A stretch of DNA of 14,565 nucleotides from Pseudomonadota bacterium (GTDB lineage: Bacteria > Pseudomonadota > Alphaproteobacteria > Rhizobiales > Segnochrobactraceae), in NCBI GenBank assembly GCA_023442215.1, contig JAEZMP010000408.1:1-14565 (forward strand). The letters run 5' to 3'. The position numbers and the translations under genes were made by a program. Below are positions 6,713 through 14,515 of this stretch, in pieces. A model generated the notes under the pieces. That model saw only the letters and a program-made list of their open reading frames with translations. It made no database searches and was not told the origin of the DNA. Position 1 is the stretch's first letter; each line of letters opens with the position of its first letter.

Positions 6713-7513
6713 ATGGGTTCCTCGCTCATCAACGCCGCCTTTGGCGGAACCAAAGCCCGCACGGACGCCGAGCCGGCCGGCTTCTCGATGACCCGGCGCA
6801 CGCTGATCGTCGGCGCCCCGTTCGCGCTCGCGGCCTGCACGACGATCCCGACCCCCGCGCCGACCTTCGCGTGGCAGAGCCAGACCCCTGAGCAGATGTA
6901 CGGTCCGCTCAAGGACGGCGACGTCACCGTTCCGCCGGTCAACCTGAAGAAGATCGACCCGCAGTTCTACCGGCAGGTGGTGCCCTATTCCGGCAAGGAG
7001 AAGCCCGGCACGATCATCGTCGATCCGGCCGCGCATTTCCTCTACCAGGTCCAGCCGGGCGGCTGGGCGGTGCGCTACGGCATCGGCGTCGGTCGCGCGG
7101 GCTTCGCCTGGCACGGCGATGCCATCATCCGCTTCAAGAACGCCTGGCCGAAGTGGACTCCGCCGGCGGAGATGATCGACCGCGAGCCGCGGCTCGAGAA
7201 GTACCGCAAGGGCATGCCCGGCGGCCTCGACAACCCGCTCGGCGCGCGCGCTCTCTATCTCTACCAGGGCTGGCAGGACACGCTCTACCGCATCCACGGC
7301 ACCAACCGGCCGGAGACCATCGGCCATTCGGTGTCGTCGGGCTGCATCCGCATGATCAACCAGGACGTCATCGACCTCTATTCCCGCGTCCCGGTCGGCA
7401 CCCACGTCGTCGTGCTCGGCGATGCGGTTCCCACCTCCCAGGCGAAGGCAGAGGCGACGCCGAAGACGAAGGCCCCGGCTGCGAAGCCCGCGGCAGCGCC
7501 GGCCAAGACCTGA
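6713..7513 (+). CDS. L,D-transpeptidase (YkuD/ErfK domain) lipoprotein
   Basis: The 266-residue protein carries an ErfK/YbiS/YcfS/YnhG-type YkuD domain, which makes 3-3 cross-links in peptidoglycan or attaches proteins to it in the periplasm. The domain spans about 97-237. Its catalytic block is IHGTN (H195) followed by SVSSGCIRM (C211). The N-terminus has TRRTLIVGAPFALAAC: a twin-arginine-like pair (R28-R29), a short hydrophobic stretch and a lipobox ending at C42, so a lipoprotein is predicted, possibly Tat-exported. The last 27 residues are Ala/Lys/Pro-rich and probably flexible. The start at 6713 has GGAG (6704-6707) five bases upstream; the frame is open further back to 6650 but without a ribosome-binding site. 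A start at M26 (6788) would shorten the n-region but also lacks one. It ends 23 nt before a strong terminator, so it is a single-gene unit. Confidence 0.93.
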   Translation: MGSSLINAAFGGTKARTDAEPAGFSMTRRTLIVGAPFALAACTTIPTPAPTFAWQSQTPEQMYGPLKDGDVTVPPVNLKKIDPQFYRQVVPYSGKEKPGTIIVDPAAHFLYQVQPGGWAVRYGIGVGRAGFAWHGDAIIRFKNAWPKWTPPAEMIDREPRLEKYRKGMPGGLDNPLGARALYLYQGWQDTLYRIHGTNRPETIGHSVSSGCIRMINQDVIDLYSRVPVGTHVVVLGDAVPTSQAKAEATPKTKAPAAKPAAAPAKT

Positions 7514-7535
7514 CGATCCCGTCCTGACCGACCCT

Positions 7536-7580
7536 GCCCACCGGCCGGATCGTCCCGGCCGGTGGGCAAGCTTCTTCTTA
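7536..7580 (+). terminator. intrinsic terminator of the L,D-transpeptidase gene
   Basis: CCCACCGGCCGG (7537-7548) and CCGGCCGGTGGG (7555-7566) pair perfectly around the loop ATCGTC. G7536 and C7567 make a 13th pair. A pyrimidine tail, GCTTCTTCTTA, ends the structure. It lies 23 nt after the stop codon and isolates this gene from pabB. Confidence 0.85.
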
Positions 7581-7741
7581 GGACGCCGTTCCCGACGCGG
7601 TGCCGTGCCGATGGCAGCGCCGCCCGGAACACGCTATCAACAGGGCTCCGGCCCGGCCGAATCCGTCCTTCATCCGCCGCCGGTGCCTTCGGCAACAGCA
7701 GCCCGCACTTCGGGCCCCGACACGGGCGAGCGCGACCGGCC

Positions 7742-9133
7742 TTGAACCCCCTCGTCACCGACCTCGGCCCCCTCGATCCCGTCGAGACGCTGCTCCGGTT
7801 CCAGGATCGGCCGGGGCTCTCCTTCCTCGACAGCGCGATGGCGCACACGGAACTCGGGCGCTACTCGTTCCTCGCCGCGGACCCCTTCGCCGACATCGCC
7901 GTGCGCGACGGCCGCCTGTTCCTCGACGGCGTGGCGCGGCCGGGCCATCCGCTCGAAGCCCTGCGGGCCGTGCTCGCCTCCTACCGCGCCGAGACACTCC
8001 CCGGCCTGCCGCCGTTCCAGGGCGGCGCGCTCGGATTTTTTTCCTATGAGTTCGGCCATTGCCTCGAACGGCTGCCGGAAGCCGCCATCGATGCGGGCTC
8101 GGTGCCTCAGGCGGCCTTTCATCTGTTCGACTGGACCATCGCCTTCGACCATGCGGCCGGACGGGCGTGGCTGATCTCGACCGGTTTTCCCGAAACCGGG
8201 GCAGCCCGCGCCGTGCGTGCGGCCGCGCGTCGCGAGGCGGTGCTCTCCCGCCTGCGCGCGCCGCTGCCGTCTCGCCCCTCCGCGCCCCCGCTCCCATGGC
8301 GGGCGGATGCCGGGCGGGCAGCCCACGAGGCCGCCGTGGCGCGCACCATCGACCTGGTGCTTGCCGGCGACATCTTCCAGGCCAACATCGCCCGCCGGTT
8401 CTCGGCGCCGCTGCCGGCGGGCTTTCCGCCGCTGGCGTTCTATCTCGATCTCAGGGCGCGCAATCCCGCGACCTTCGCCGCCTTCCTCGATTTCGACCCG
8501 CTCTTCATCGCCTCCAGCTCGCCGGAACGGTTCCTGAAGCTCGCCGGCGGGCAGGTCGAGACCCGGCCGATCAAGGGCACCGCGCCGCGTGCCGACAACC
8601 CGGAAGAGGACGCCGCCGCGGCAGCCGCCCTCGCCGCCTCGGTCAAGGACCGGGCGGAGAACGTCATGATCGTCGACCTGATGCGCAACGACCTCTCGCG
8701 CGTCGCCGAGCCGGGCAGCGTTGCCGTGCCGGTGCTGTGCGGCGTCGAAACCTATGCCGGGCTCCACCACCTCGTCTCGGTCGTCCGCGCCTCGCTCGGG
8801 CCGGACCGCGACGGCCTCGACCTGATCGTCGCCGCCTTTCCCGGCGGCTCGATCACAGGCGCGCCGAAGGTGCGGGCGATGGAGATCATCGGCGCGCTGG
8901 AAGGCCGTGCCCGCGGCGTCTATTGCGGCTCCATCGGCTATCTCGGCTTCGACGGCACCATGGACCTCAACATCGCCATCCGCACCGTGACGTTCGCCGA
9001 CGGCGAGGCGAGCTTCCAGACCGGCGGCGGCATCACCGCCCTGTCGGCCCCGGCGGCGGAGTTCGACGAGACAGAGACGAAAGCGAGCCGGATGCTGGCG
9101 CAACCCGATCTCGCCAGGATGGGTGCGCCATGA
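7742..9133 (+). CDS. pabB: aminodeoxychorismate synthase component I (PabB)
   Basis: PabB joins chorismate and ammonia to 4-amino-4-deoxychorismate for folate synthesis. The chorismate-binding domain fills roughly residues 190-455. PIKGT carries the lysine (K278) that distinguishes PabB from TrpE, which has Ala there. Other blocks are ENVMIVDLMRNDLSRV, GLHHLVSVV and FPGGSITGAPKVRAMEII, then YCGSIGYLGFDGTMDLNIAIRT. The early sequence FLDSAMAHTELGRYSFLAADPF (28-49) fits alphaproteobacterial PabB. I choose the TTG at 7742: the only earlier in-frame start, ATG 7562, lies inside the terminator stem and would add 60 residues without family sequence. This gives 463 residues. The ribosome-binding site is weak (GGGCGAGCG region). 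The stop overlaps the next gene's start as ATGA, so PabB and PabA are translationally coupled and should be made in similar amounts. Confidence 0.93.
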   Translation: MNPLVTDLGPLDPVETLLRFQDRPGLSFLDSAMAHTELGRYSFLAADPFADIAVRDGRLFLDGVARPGHPLEALRAVLASYRAETLPGLPPFQGGALGFFSYEFGHCLERLPEAAIDAGSVPQAAFHLFDWTIAFDHAAGRAWLISTGFPETGAARAVRAAARREAVLSRLRAPLPSRPSAPPLPWRADAGRAAHEAAVARTIDLVLAGDIFQANIARRFSAPLPAGFPPLAFYLDLRARNPATFAAFLDFDPLFIASSSPERFLKLAGGQVETRPIKGTAPRADNPEEDAAAAAALAASVKDRAENVMIVDLMRNDLSRVAEPGSVAVPVLCGVETYAGLHHLVSVVRASLGPDRDGLDLIVAAFPGGSITGAPKVRAMEIIGALEGRARGVYCGSIGYLGFDGTMDLNIAIRTVTFADGEASFQTGGGITALSAPAAEFDETETKASRMLAQPDLARMGAP

Positions 9134-9780
9134 AGGCCGGGGACAAGAGCGCGTACGGGCCGGGCCGCCCTCCCACGCAGGCGCGGCCGCGCATCGTCAT
9201 CGTCGACAACTACGATTCCTTCGTCTTCAACATCGCGCGCTATTTCACCGAGCTCGGCGCGCAGCCGGCCGTGGTGCGCAACGACGCCGTGACGGTCGAC
9301 GCCATCGCCGCAGACCTGCCCGACGCGATCGTGCTGTCGCCGGGGCCGTGCACGCCGGACGAGGCCGGCATTTCGCTCGACGTCGTCGCCCGCCTCAGCG
9401 GGCGGGTGCCGATTCTCGGCATCTGCCTCGGCCACCAGGCCATCGGTCAGGCGTTCGGTGGCCGCGTCGTGCGCGCGCGCCGGCCTCTTCACGGCCAGGC
9501 CGCCCCGATCCGTCACGAGGGCGGCGGGCTGTTCCGCGGGCTGCCTTCGCCGCTCGCGGTCGGCCGCTACCATTCGCTGATCGTGGAGTTGCCGCCCGTC
9601 TCCCCGCTTGCCGTGACGGCGCGCTCCGCGGAAGGCGAGATCATGGCCCTCGCCCACAACGTCCATCCGACCTTCGGCGTGCAGTTCCATCCGGAATCCA
9701 TCGTGACCGAGTGCGGCTACGACCTGCTCGCCAATTTTCTCGACCATGTTCCGTTCAACCCCGAAAGCTCCGGCTCCTAG
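9130..9780 (+). CDS. pabA: aminodeoxychorismate synthase glutamine amidotransferase component II (PabA)
   Basis: This 216-residue class I glutamine amidotransferase releases ammonia from glutamine for PabB. The triad is visible: C99 in GICLGHQAIG, and H187 with E189 in QFHPES. Family blocks VDNYDSFVFNI (25-35) and LSPGPCTPDEAGIS (69-82) are present. TrpG is nearly identical in sequence, and one subunit can serve both enzymes in some bacteria; the direct ATGA coupling to a PabB with the PIKGT lysine argues for PabA. The N-terminus (1-20) is a Pro/Gly-rich extension before the domain. The stop TAG is joined to a palindromic element at 9781, which separates it from pabC by 82 nt. Confidence 0.92.
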   Translation: MKAGDKSAYGPGRPPTQARPRIVIVDNYDSFVFNIARYFTELGAQPAVVRNDAVTVDAIAADLPDAIVLSPGPCTPDEAGISLDVVARLSGRVPILGICLGHQAIGQAFGGRVVRARRPLHGQAAPIRHEGGGLFRGLPSPLAVGRYHSLIVELPPVSPLAVTARSAEGEIMALAHNVHPTFGVQFHPESIVTECGYDLLANFLDHVPFNPESSGS

Positions 9781-9827
9781 AGCGCTTCCCCATTGGATGG
9801 AATCATCCGGTGGATGAAGGACAGGCT
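9781..9827. repeat. imperfect palindrome, copy B of a putative interspersed element
   Basis: ATTGGATG (9792-9799) and CATCCGGT (9804-9811) form an 8-bp stem with two G-T pairs and the loop GAAT. AGCG at 9781-9784 begins the element right after the pabA stop. It shares its order and spacing of blocks with the element at 2840-2880. It lies between pabA and pabC, so it could also alter pabC expression. Confidence 0.45.
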
Positions 9828-9862
9828 CCTGCCGCGGCACCGACGGCGAGGCGAAGACCACC

Positions 9863-10702
9863 ATGATCTGGTTCGACGGAGCGCTCCACGCCACGACCAC
9901 CCAGCCGTTCGATCTCGCGGATCGTGGCCTCACTCTGGCTGATGGCCTGTTCGAGACCATCACCGTGTTCGGCGGTGTGCCGTTCCGGTCCGCCGACCAC
10001 CTCGCGCGCCTCGAGGCCGCCGCGGCCGTGCTCGGTTTCGCAGCCCCGCTTGCGGAAGCGGTGAAGGCGGTGGCGGCGCTCGCGGCCCATGCGGAAGGCG
10101 GGCGCGGCGTCATCCGGCTCACGGTCACCCGGGGCAGCGGGCCGCGCGGCCTGAAGCCACCGGCCGATCCCGTGCCCAGCGTGTTCGCGACCCTCGCACC
10201 CTGGAACCCGGCGATTGCGTTCGTCCCGGTGCGGCTCGCTACCGCCGCCATCCGCCGCAACGAGACGTCGCCGGTCGCCCGGCTCAAGTCGCTCGCCTAT
10301 CTCGACAATGTGCTCGCCTTCGCCGCGGCTCAGGCGGCCGGCGCGGACGACGCGCTGATGCTCAACACCGCCGGCAGGGCGGCCTCGTCCACCATGGCGA
10401 ACCTGTTCGTGGTGCGGAACGGTACGGTCCTCACGCCGCCTCGCTCGGAGGGCGTGCTCGACGGCATCATGCGCGGCCTTCTGCTGCGTCACGGCGCGGA
10501 CGCCGGCCTCGATTGCCGCGAAAGCCCCGTGACGCTGGAGATGATCGTCGGCGCGGACGAGATCTTCCTGACCAACAGCGTGCGCGTGACGCTGCCGGTG
10601 ACGTCCGTCGACGGCCACCCCATCGCCGCGGGGCCGATCGCGGAGGCCGCATACGCCCTTTTCCGTCATCTGATCCGGGAGGAGTGCGGCGACGCGTTCT
10701 GA
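9863..10702 (+). CDS. pabC: aminotransferase class IV, probable 4-amino-4-deoxychorismate lyase (PabC)
   Basis: PabC removes pyruvate from aminodeoxychorismate to give p-aminobenzoate, completing the path begun by pabB-pabA. The 279-residue protein shows the class IV fold: MIWFDGAL at the start, FDLADRGLTLADGLFETI (16-33), and RLKSLAYLDNVLA with the PLP-binding lysine K142. Later blocks are NTAGRAASSTMANLFVV (168-184), RSEGVLDGIMRGLLL and EIFLTNSVRVTLPV. At residue 175, where class IV enzymes normally have the Glu that holds the PLP ring nitrogen, this protein has Ser. D-amino-acid or branched-chain aminotransferases share the fold, so the neighbourhood is the main reason for choosing PabC. 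The start at 9863 has GAGG at 9848-9851. It is probably in the same operon, after an 82-nt gap. Confidence 0.85.
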   Translation: MIWFDGALHATTTQPFDLADRGLTLADGLFETITVFGGVPFRSADHLARLEAAAAVLGFAAPLAEAVKAVAALAAHAEGGRGVIRLTVTRGSGPRGLKPPADPVPSVFATLAPWNPAIAFVPVRLATAAIRRNETSPVARLKSLAYLDNVLAFAAAQAAGADDALMLNTAGRAASSTMANLFVVRNGTVLTPPRSEGVLDGIMRGLLLRHGADAGLDCRESPVTLEMIVGADEIFLTNSVRVTLPVTSVDGHPIAAGPIAEAAYALFRHLIREECGDAF

Positions 10703-10724
10703 CGCCACCCTCAAGACAGCGTGA

Positions 10725-10757
10725 TCCCGCGGCACTCGCCGCCGCTGCCGCGAGGGA
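10725..10757 (+). other. hairpin between pabC and the DUF1194 gene, possible weak terminator
   Basis: TCCCGCGGCA (10725-10734) pairs with TGCCGC (10746-10751) and GGGA (10754-10757), with a two-base GA bulge and an 11-base loop. No T tract follows, so termination would be weak at best. It lies 22 nt after the pabC stop and 35 nt before the next start codon. Confidence 0.3.
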
Positions 10758-10792
10758 ATAGGCTGGTCCTTTCGAACGACGGGGGAAGGCCC

Positions 10793-11647
10793 ATGACCCG
10801 CGCGCGTCTCGATCAAAGCCCGCCCGCAGGCAGGCCCTGTAAACCCTCAGGCAGGCCTCCGGGGCGGCTTCCCGCTTTCGCGGCGGTGATGCCGATGGCC
10901 CTCGCGCTGTTGCTCGGCATGGCGGCGGACGCCACGGCCGAGACCGTCGATCTCGAACTTGTGCTCGCCGCCGATGGCTCGGGTTCGATCGATCCGGAAG
11001 AACTGAAACTGCAGCGGGAGGGCTACGCCTCCGCCCTCACCAGCCCGGAGGTGATGTCGGCGATCGCCGGCAATCTTCACGGCGCGATCGCCGTGCTCTA
11101 TCTCGAATGGGGCGCGCCGAGCAGCCAGGACATCGTCGTCGACTGGATGACGATCCGCACGCCTGACGATGCCCGCGCTTTCGCGGACCGTCTCCTCGCC
11201 GCACCGCGCCGCAGCTACGGCTACAACTCGATCTCCAATGCCATCCTGTTCGCCGACAGGCTGATGAACGAGAACGCCGCGGAAGGCCTGAAGCGGGTGA
11301 TCGACGTCTCAGGCGATGGCCCGAACATCGGCGGCGCGCCGATCCGGGAGGCCCGGGATCAGGTCGTGGCCGGCGGCACCGTGATCAACGCGCTCTCCGT
11401 GCGCCGCGCGGGCAGCCAGACCGCGGGAAGCATGGCGTGGACCGGCCAGCCGCTCGAGGACTATTACCGCGACAACGTGATCGGGGGCCCGGGCGCCTTC
11501 GTCGAGATCGCGGACGAGACGCGGCGTTTCACGGACGCCGTTCGCGCCAAGCTCGTTCAGGAAATCGCCGGCATGGATGCCGCGCGGCGCATCTTCGCCG
11601 CTGCCGCCCTGCCGGCGCCGCCATCAGACGAGCCAGCCGTGCCCTGA
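10793..11647 (+). CDS. DUF1194 (von Willebrand factor A-like) secreted protein
   Basis: The 284-residue protein begins with a long basic n-region, a hydrophobic stretch (about 28-46) and a likely signal-peptidase I site after ATA (residue 49), so export to the periplasm or outside is predicted. The mature part starts ETVDLELVLAADGSGSIDPEEL; D61-G-S-G-S is the DxSxS part of a metal-ion-dependent adhesion site. Blocks such as GYNSISNAILFADRL, VIDVSGDGPN and PGAFVEIADETRRFTDAVRAKLVQEI are typical of DUF1194, a family of unknown function common in alphaproteobacteria. The start at 10793 follows the purine-rich GGGGGAAGG (10781-10789); a start at M33 or M35 would give a more compact signal. The last 24 nt overlap the end of the convergent S53 gene. 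Confidence 0.88.
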   Translation: MTRARLDQSPPAGRPCKPSGRPPGRLPAFAAVMPMALALLLGMAADATAETVDLELVLAADGSGSIDPEELKLQREGYASALTSPEVMSAIAGNLHGAIAVLYLEWGAPSSQDIVVDWMTIRTPDDARAFADRLLAAPRRSYGYNSISNAILFADRLMNENAAEGLKRVIDVSGDGPNIGGAPIREARDQVVAGGTVINALSVRRAGSQTAGSMAWTGQPLEDYYRDNVIGGPGAFVEIADETRRFTDAVRAKLVQEIAGMDAARRIFAAAALPAPPSDEPAVP

Positions 11648-14515
11648 GGCGCTGGTGAAATCGAGTTGCACGACGAGATCGTTATAGTCGTGGTCGCCGC
11701 CGCCGTAGAGGTCTTCCCATCCCCAGGTGTTGAGGCCGTAATTCCAGAGATGGGTGACCTGCTGGTCGTTCACCGTCTCGTTCGCCTGCGAGAACGCCCA
11801 GTAGGTGTTGTCGCCCACCGAGAGCTTCATCGCGACGAGATCGCCGGCGTTCACCCCGGTGATCTCGGTCTGGGCATAGTCGCCGAAGCCGGGTCCGTCG
11901 ATCATCGTCGCGCCGGTCACCGTGTGGTAGGCGCGCGAATCCGCCGCGGCGGCATAGCCCTGCGAGCCCGGCGCGACGCCGTTGATGGTGCCGGAATAAT
12001 CGTCGACCTTGTAGAGCGTCAGCCCGACATCGTTGACGCCGCTCTGGCGGATGCGCACCACGGCATCCTGGTTGTCGGCGCCGCCCGCCGTTTCCGCGAC
12101 GGCCACGGGCCGGGCGATCTCCACCGCGTCCCTGCCGCTCGCGCCCACATAATCGACGAACCCGTAGGGAGACGACAGCGAGGCCTGCGGCGCCGTGCTC
12201 TGGCCGCCGCCGATGCCAACCGACAGCGACCAGTTCGCGCCGAGCGACACCTGGGTCGGTGCCGACTGCGACTGACCGTCGAACATCGTGACGAGGCTCG
12301 ATGAGAAATCGGATTGCAGCGCCTGCTGGGCGAACTGGCTCGTCCACGCATAGGCCGAACTGCCGGACGCGTCGAAGGCCGTCGTGCCGCCGGAGCTGTG
12401 GAGCGAGATCGCCGAATCCGCCGACAGGATCGGCTGCACCAGCAGGCTCTGGGAAAGCGGGCTGGTCAGGGTGTTGTCGCCGCTGTGCCCGGACAGAACC
12501 GGTGGCGTGTCGAACCACATCTGGGTGTGGGCAATGCTGCTCAGGGCGCGGGCGAGCAGCACGCCGTTCGGCGAGCCGAGACCGGTGGTCAGATCGTAGC
12601 CGGGCGTGGCGTAGTAGCCGTGACCGGTCGGCGTGATGTTGTAGTCCGTGCCGCCGTCCTGAGTGACGACGTTGCCGCCATAGGTGAAGGTCGAGATGTT
12701 GTTCCCGAGCATGATGTCGTTGAACGAGCCCGGCGCCACGATCGCCGCCGTGTAGAGCAGATCGTTCATGTAGCCGAGCTGCGGCAGCCCCTGATCGGCG
12801 AATACGGCGTCGAGCTGCGTCGTCAGCGACGCCCAGAGCGGCGTGGCGGCACTGGTGCCACCGCCATACGGGTCGAGGCCGGCCATGTCGCCGAACGGCG
12901 TGATGTAATACATGTTGCCGCCGGCGAGGGCGGAGACGTCCGGCACGCCGCGGCCTAACTCCGCGCCGGGGTTGACCGAGTGCGGAAAGATCCCCGAGTC
13001 CAGCTGGTAATGTGGAATGCCCTGCGTGGTGTCGACGCCGCCGGAGGTCGTGAAATTCTCAAGGTAGCCCGGCCACAGGGTGCCGCCGCTGCCGTCGGCG
13101 TCGGGCGTATAATAGTATTGGTTCCAGACCGCTTCCACGAGCTTCGCGCTCAGGCTGTCGCTGCCTGGCAGCGTCGTCAGCCCCCCGGCGATCAGGACCT
13201 TGAGTGTGCCGAGGTCGTGCGCTGCCGCGGCCGCGACGATCTCGTTGAGCGTGACGTCGGTCGCCGCAGCGGAGTTGGTGCTGATCGACGTGCCGCCGAC
13301 GGTCACGTTGAACGGGCTCATGTTGGAATAGGCGAGGTTGGCGAGACCCGTGCCGTTCTCATTGCCCGAGCCGCCGTCGAAGGCGTCGGTGAATACGGTG
13401 ATGTTGCGCAGAGCCGCGTCGACGAACAACTCACGATAGGCCTTCAGGAACGGCGAGTCCGGTGACGACACCATTCCGTCATTCCACGAGGAACTGATGG
13501 TGCTGAGGTCGTGACCGGTGTCCCAGATCGCCCCTTGATAGGCAGTGTAAACGGTGCCGCGCGGGCCGGACCCTGCATAGAGCCCGAATGTGCTGGAGGG
13601 GTTGATCGCCGTCACCACGCCGACATCGAGCGATCGCTCGCCTTCCTGGGCATGAACCTGACCGGCGTTCGCGACGGTATAGTAGCTTCCGGGCGTGTTG
13701 ATGCCGGCCGAGCTGCGATAGGCGTCGAGGAGCTGCTGGAACGTCTGGGTCGACGAACTCGGCAATGCCGAGCCGATACCTGGCTCGACCAGGCCGATCG
13801 TTCCCGTCTGGGTGCTGATGTTGGCGAGCGGAAAATTGTAGAGACCCGCGACGGCCTGTGGAAACAGCGATACCTGACCGCTGGTCGTGGCATCGTTGCC
13901 GATGCTCTGCGAGCCCGTGGGCAGCGTGGCGGAGCCGCCGAGCAGGGTCTCCTCGTTCGGCGACGTGCCGTAGTCGACCCAAAGCCCGCTCAGGACGCTG
14001 CTCAACTGATCCGGCAGCGAGAGATTGCCGTTCCAGTAGAGCAGCTGGACCTTGGAGGGATCCGTGTGCGCGGCGCTGTCGGTCGAAGCCGCCATCAAAG
14101 GCGTTCCGAACAGGGTCCCGAACTGGGCGGACGAAAGCGACACCCAGATGGTGCGCGATGCCGCCGAACTGATGTAGCCGTCGCTCGCGGCGCTGTCGCC
14201 GATGACGGTGTAGCCGGCATCCGTCAGGGTGCGCTTCGCGCTGTCATAGACGGCGGGATCCGTGCCGTAGGTCGTCCAGAGCGTGTTGCTGGCGTTGAGG
14301 CTCGCCAGCGTCTTCTGCCGGTCGTCCCAGTCGAGCGAGAGCAGCGAACTCGGGTCGTTCGCCCGGTCCAGCACCAGGGCAACGTTGATGGTGGAGCCGG
14401 CGGGCGCCACGAAAGTCTGCGACGGCGTGTAGCCGTAGGCGGTCGGCACGTCGGTTGCCGACGTGAGCTGATAGCCGCCGAAATCGAGATAGCTCGAATG
14501 CGCGATTTCCGACAT
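11624..14515 (-). CDS. S53 (sedolisin/kumamolisin) family peptidase with C-terminal DUF4114 domain
   Basis: Sedolisins are acid-active serine-carboxyl peptidases. In this 963-residue protein an activation-type prodomain covers about 35-185 (AQFGTLFGTPL, 130-140). The catalytic domain covers about 215-665: E293 and D297 in ERSLD, D380 at the oxyanion position (VFTDAFDGGSG), nucleophile S555 in GGGTSAATPLWA. FNDIMLGNN (598-606) and GYDLTTGLGSPNG (639-651) match the Ca2+-site region. After a Ser/Ala-rich middle part, the C-terminus carries a DUF4114-like block, WEDLYGGGDHDYNDLVVQLDF, 14-34 residues before the end region. No Sec signal peptide is visible at the N-terminus; the acidic, Ser/Thr/Gly-rich, Lys-poor composition resembles type I secretion substrates, but no RTX nonapeptides are seen. 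The start abuts a run of 50 G, so the true start may lie in missing upstream sequence. Confidence 0.88.
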   Translation of the reverse strand: MSEIAHSSYLDFGGYQLTSATDVPTAYGYTPSQTFVAPAGSTINVALVLDRANDPSSLLSLDWDDRQKTLASLNASNTLWTTYGTDPAVYDSAKRTLTDAGYTVIGDSAASDGYISSAASRTIWVSLSSAQFGTLFGTPLMAASTDSAAHTDPSKVQLLYWNGNLSLPDQLSSVLSGLWVDYGTSPNEETLLGGSATLPTGSQSIGNDATTSGQVSLFPQAVAGLYNFPLANISTQTGTIGLVEPGIGSALPSSSTQTFQQLLDAYRSSAGINTPGSYYTVANAGQVHAQEGERSLDVGVVTAINPSSTFGLYAGSGPRGTVYTAYQGAIWDTGHDLSTISSSWNDGMVSSPDSPFLKAYRELFVDAALRNITVFTDAFDGGSGNENGTGLANLAYSNMSPFNVTVGGTSISTNSAAATDVTLNEIVAAAAAHDLGTLKVLIAGGLTTLPGSDSLSAKLVEAVWNQYYYTPDADGSGGTLWPGYLENFTTSGGVDTTQGIPHYQLDSGIFPHSVNPGAELGRGVPDVSALAGGNMYYITPFGDMAGLDPYGGGTSAATPLWASLTTQLDAVFADQGLPQLGYMNDLLYTAAIVAPGSFNDIMLGNNISTFTYGGNVVTQDGGTDYNITPTGHGYYATPGYDLTTGLGSPNGVLLARALSSIAHTQMWFDTPPVLSGHSGDNTLTSPLSQSLLVQPILSADSAISLHSSGGTTAFDASGSSAYAWTSQFAQQALQSDFSSSLVTMFDGQSQSAPTQVSLGANWSLSVGIGGGQSTAPQASLSSPYGFVDYVGASGRDAVEIARPVAVAETAGGADNQDAVVRIRQSGVNDVGLTLYKVDDYSGTINGVAPGSQGYAAAADSRAYHTVTGATMIDGPGFGDYAQTEITGVNAGDLVAMKLSVGDNTYWAFSQANETVNDQQVTHLWNYGLNTWGWEDLYGGGDHDYNDLVVQLDFTSASGHGWLV

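Noticed and set aside
7562..7741. ATG 7562 as the pabB start
   Set aside because: It lies inside the right arm of the preceding terminator and adds 60 residues without PabB similarity; TTG 7742 fits the family better.
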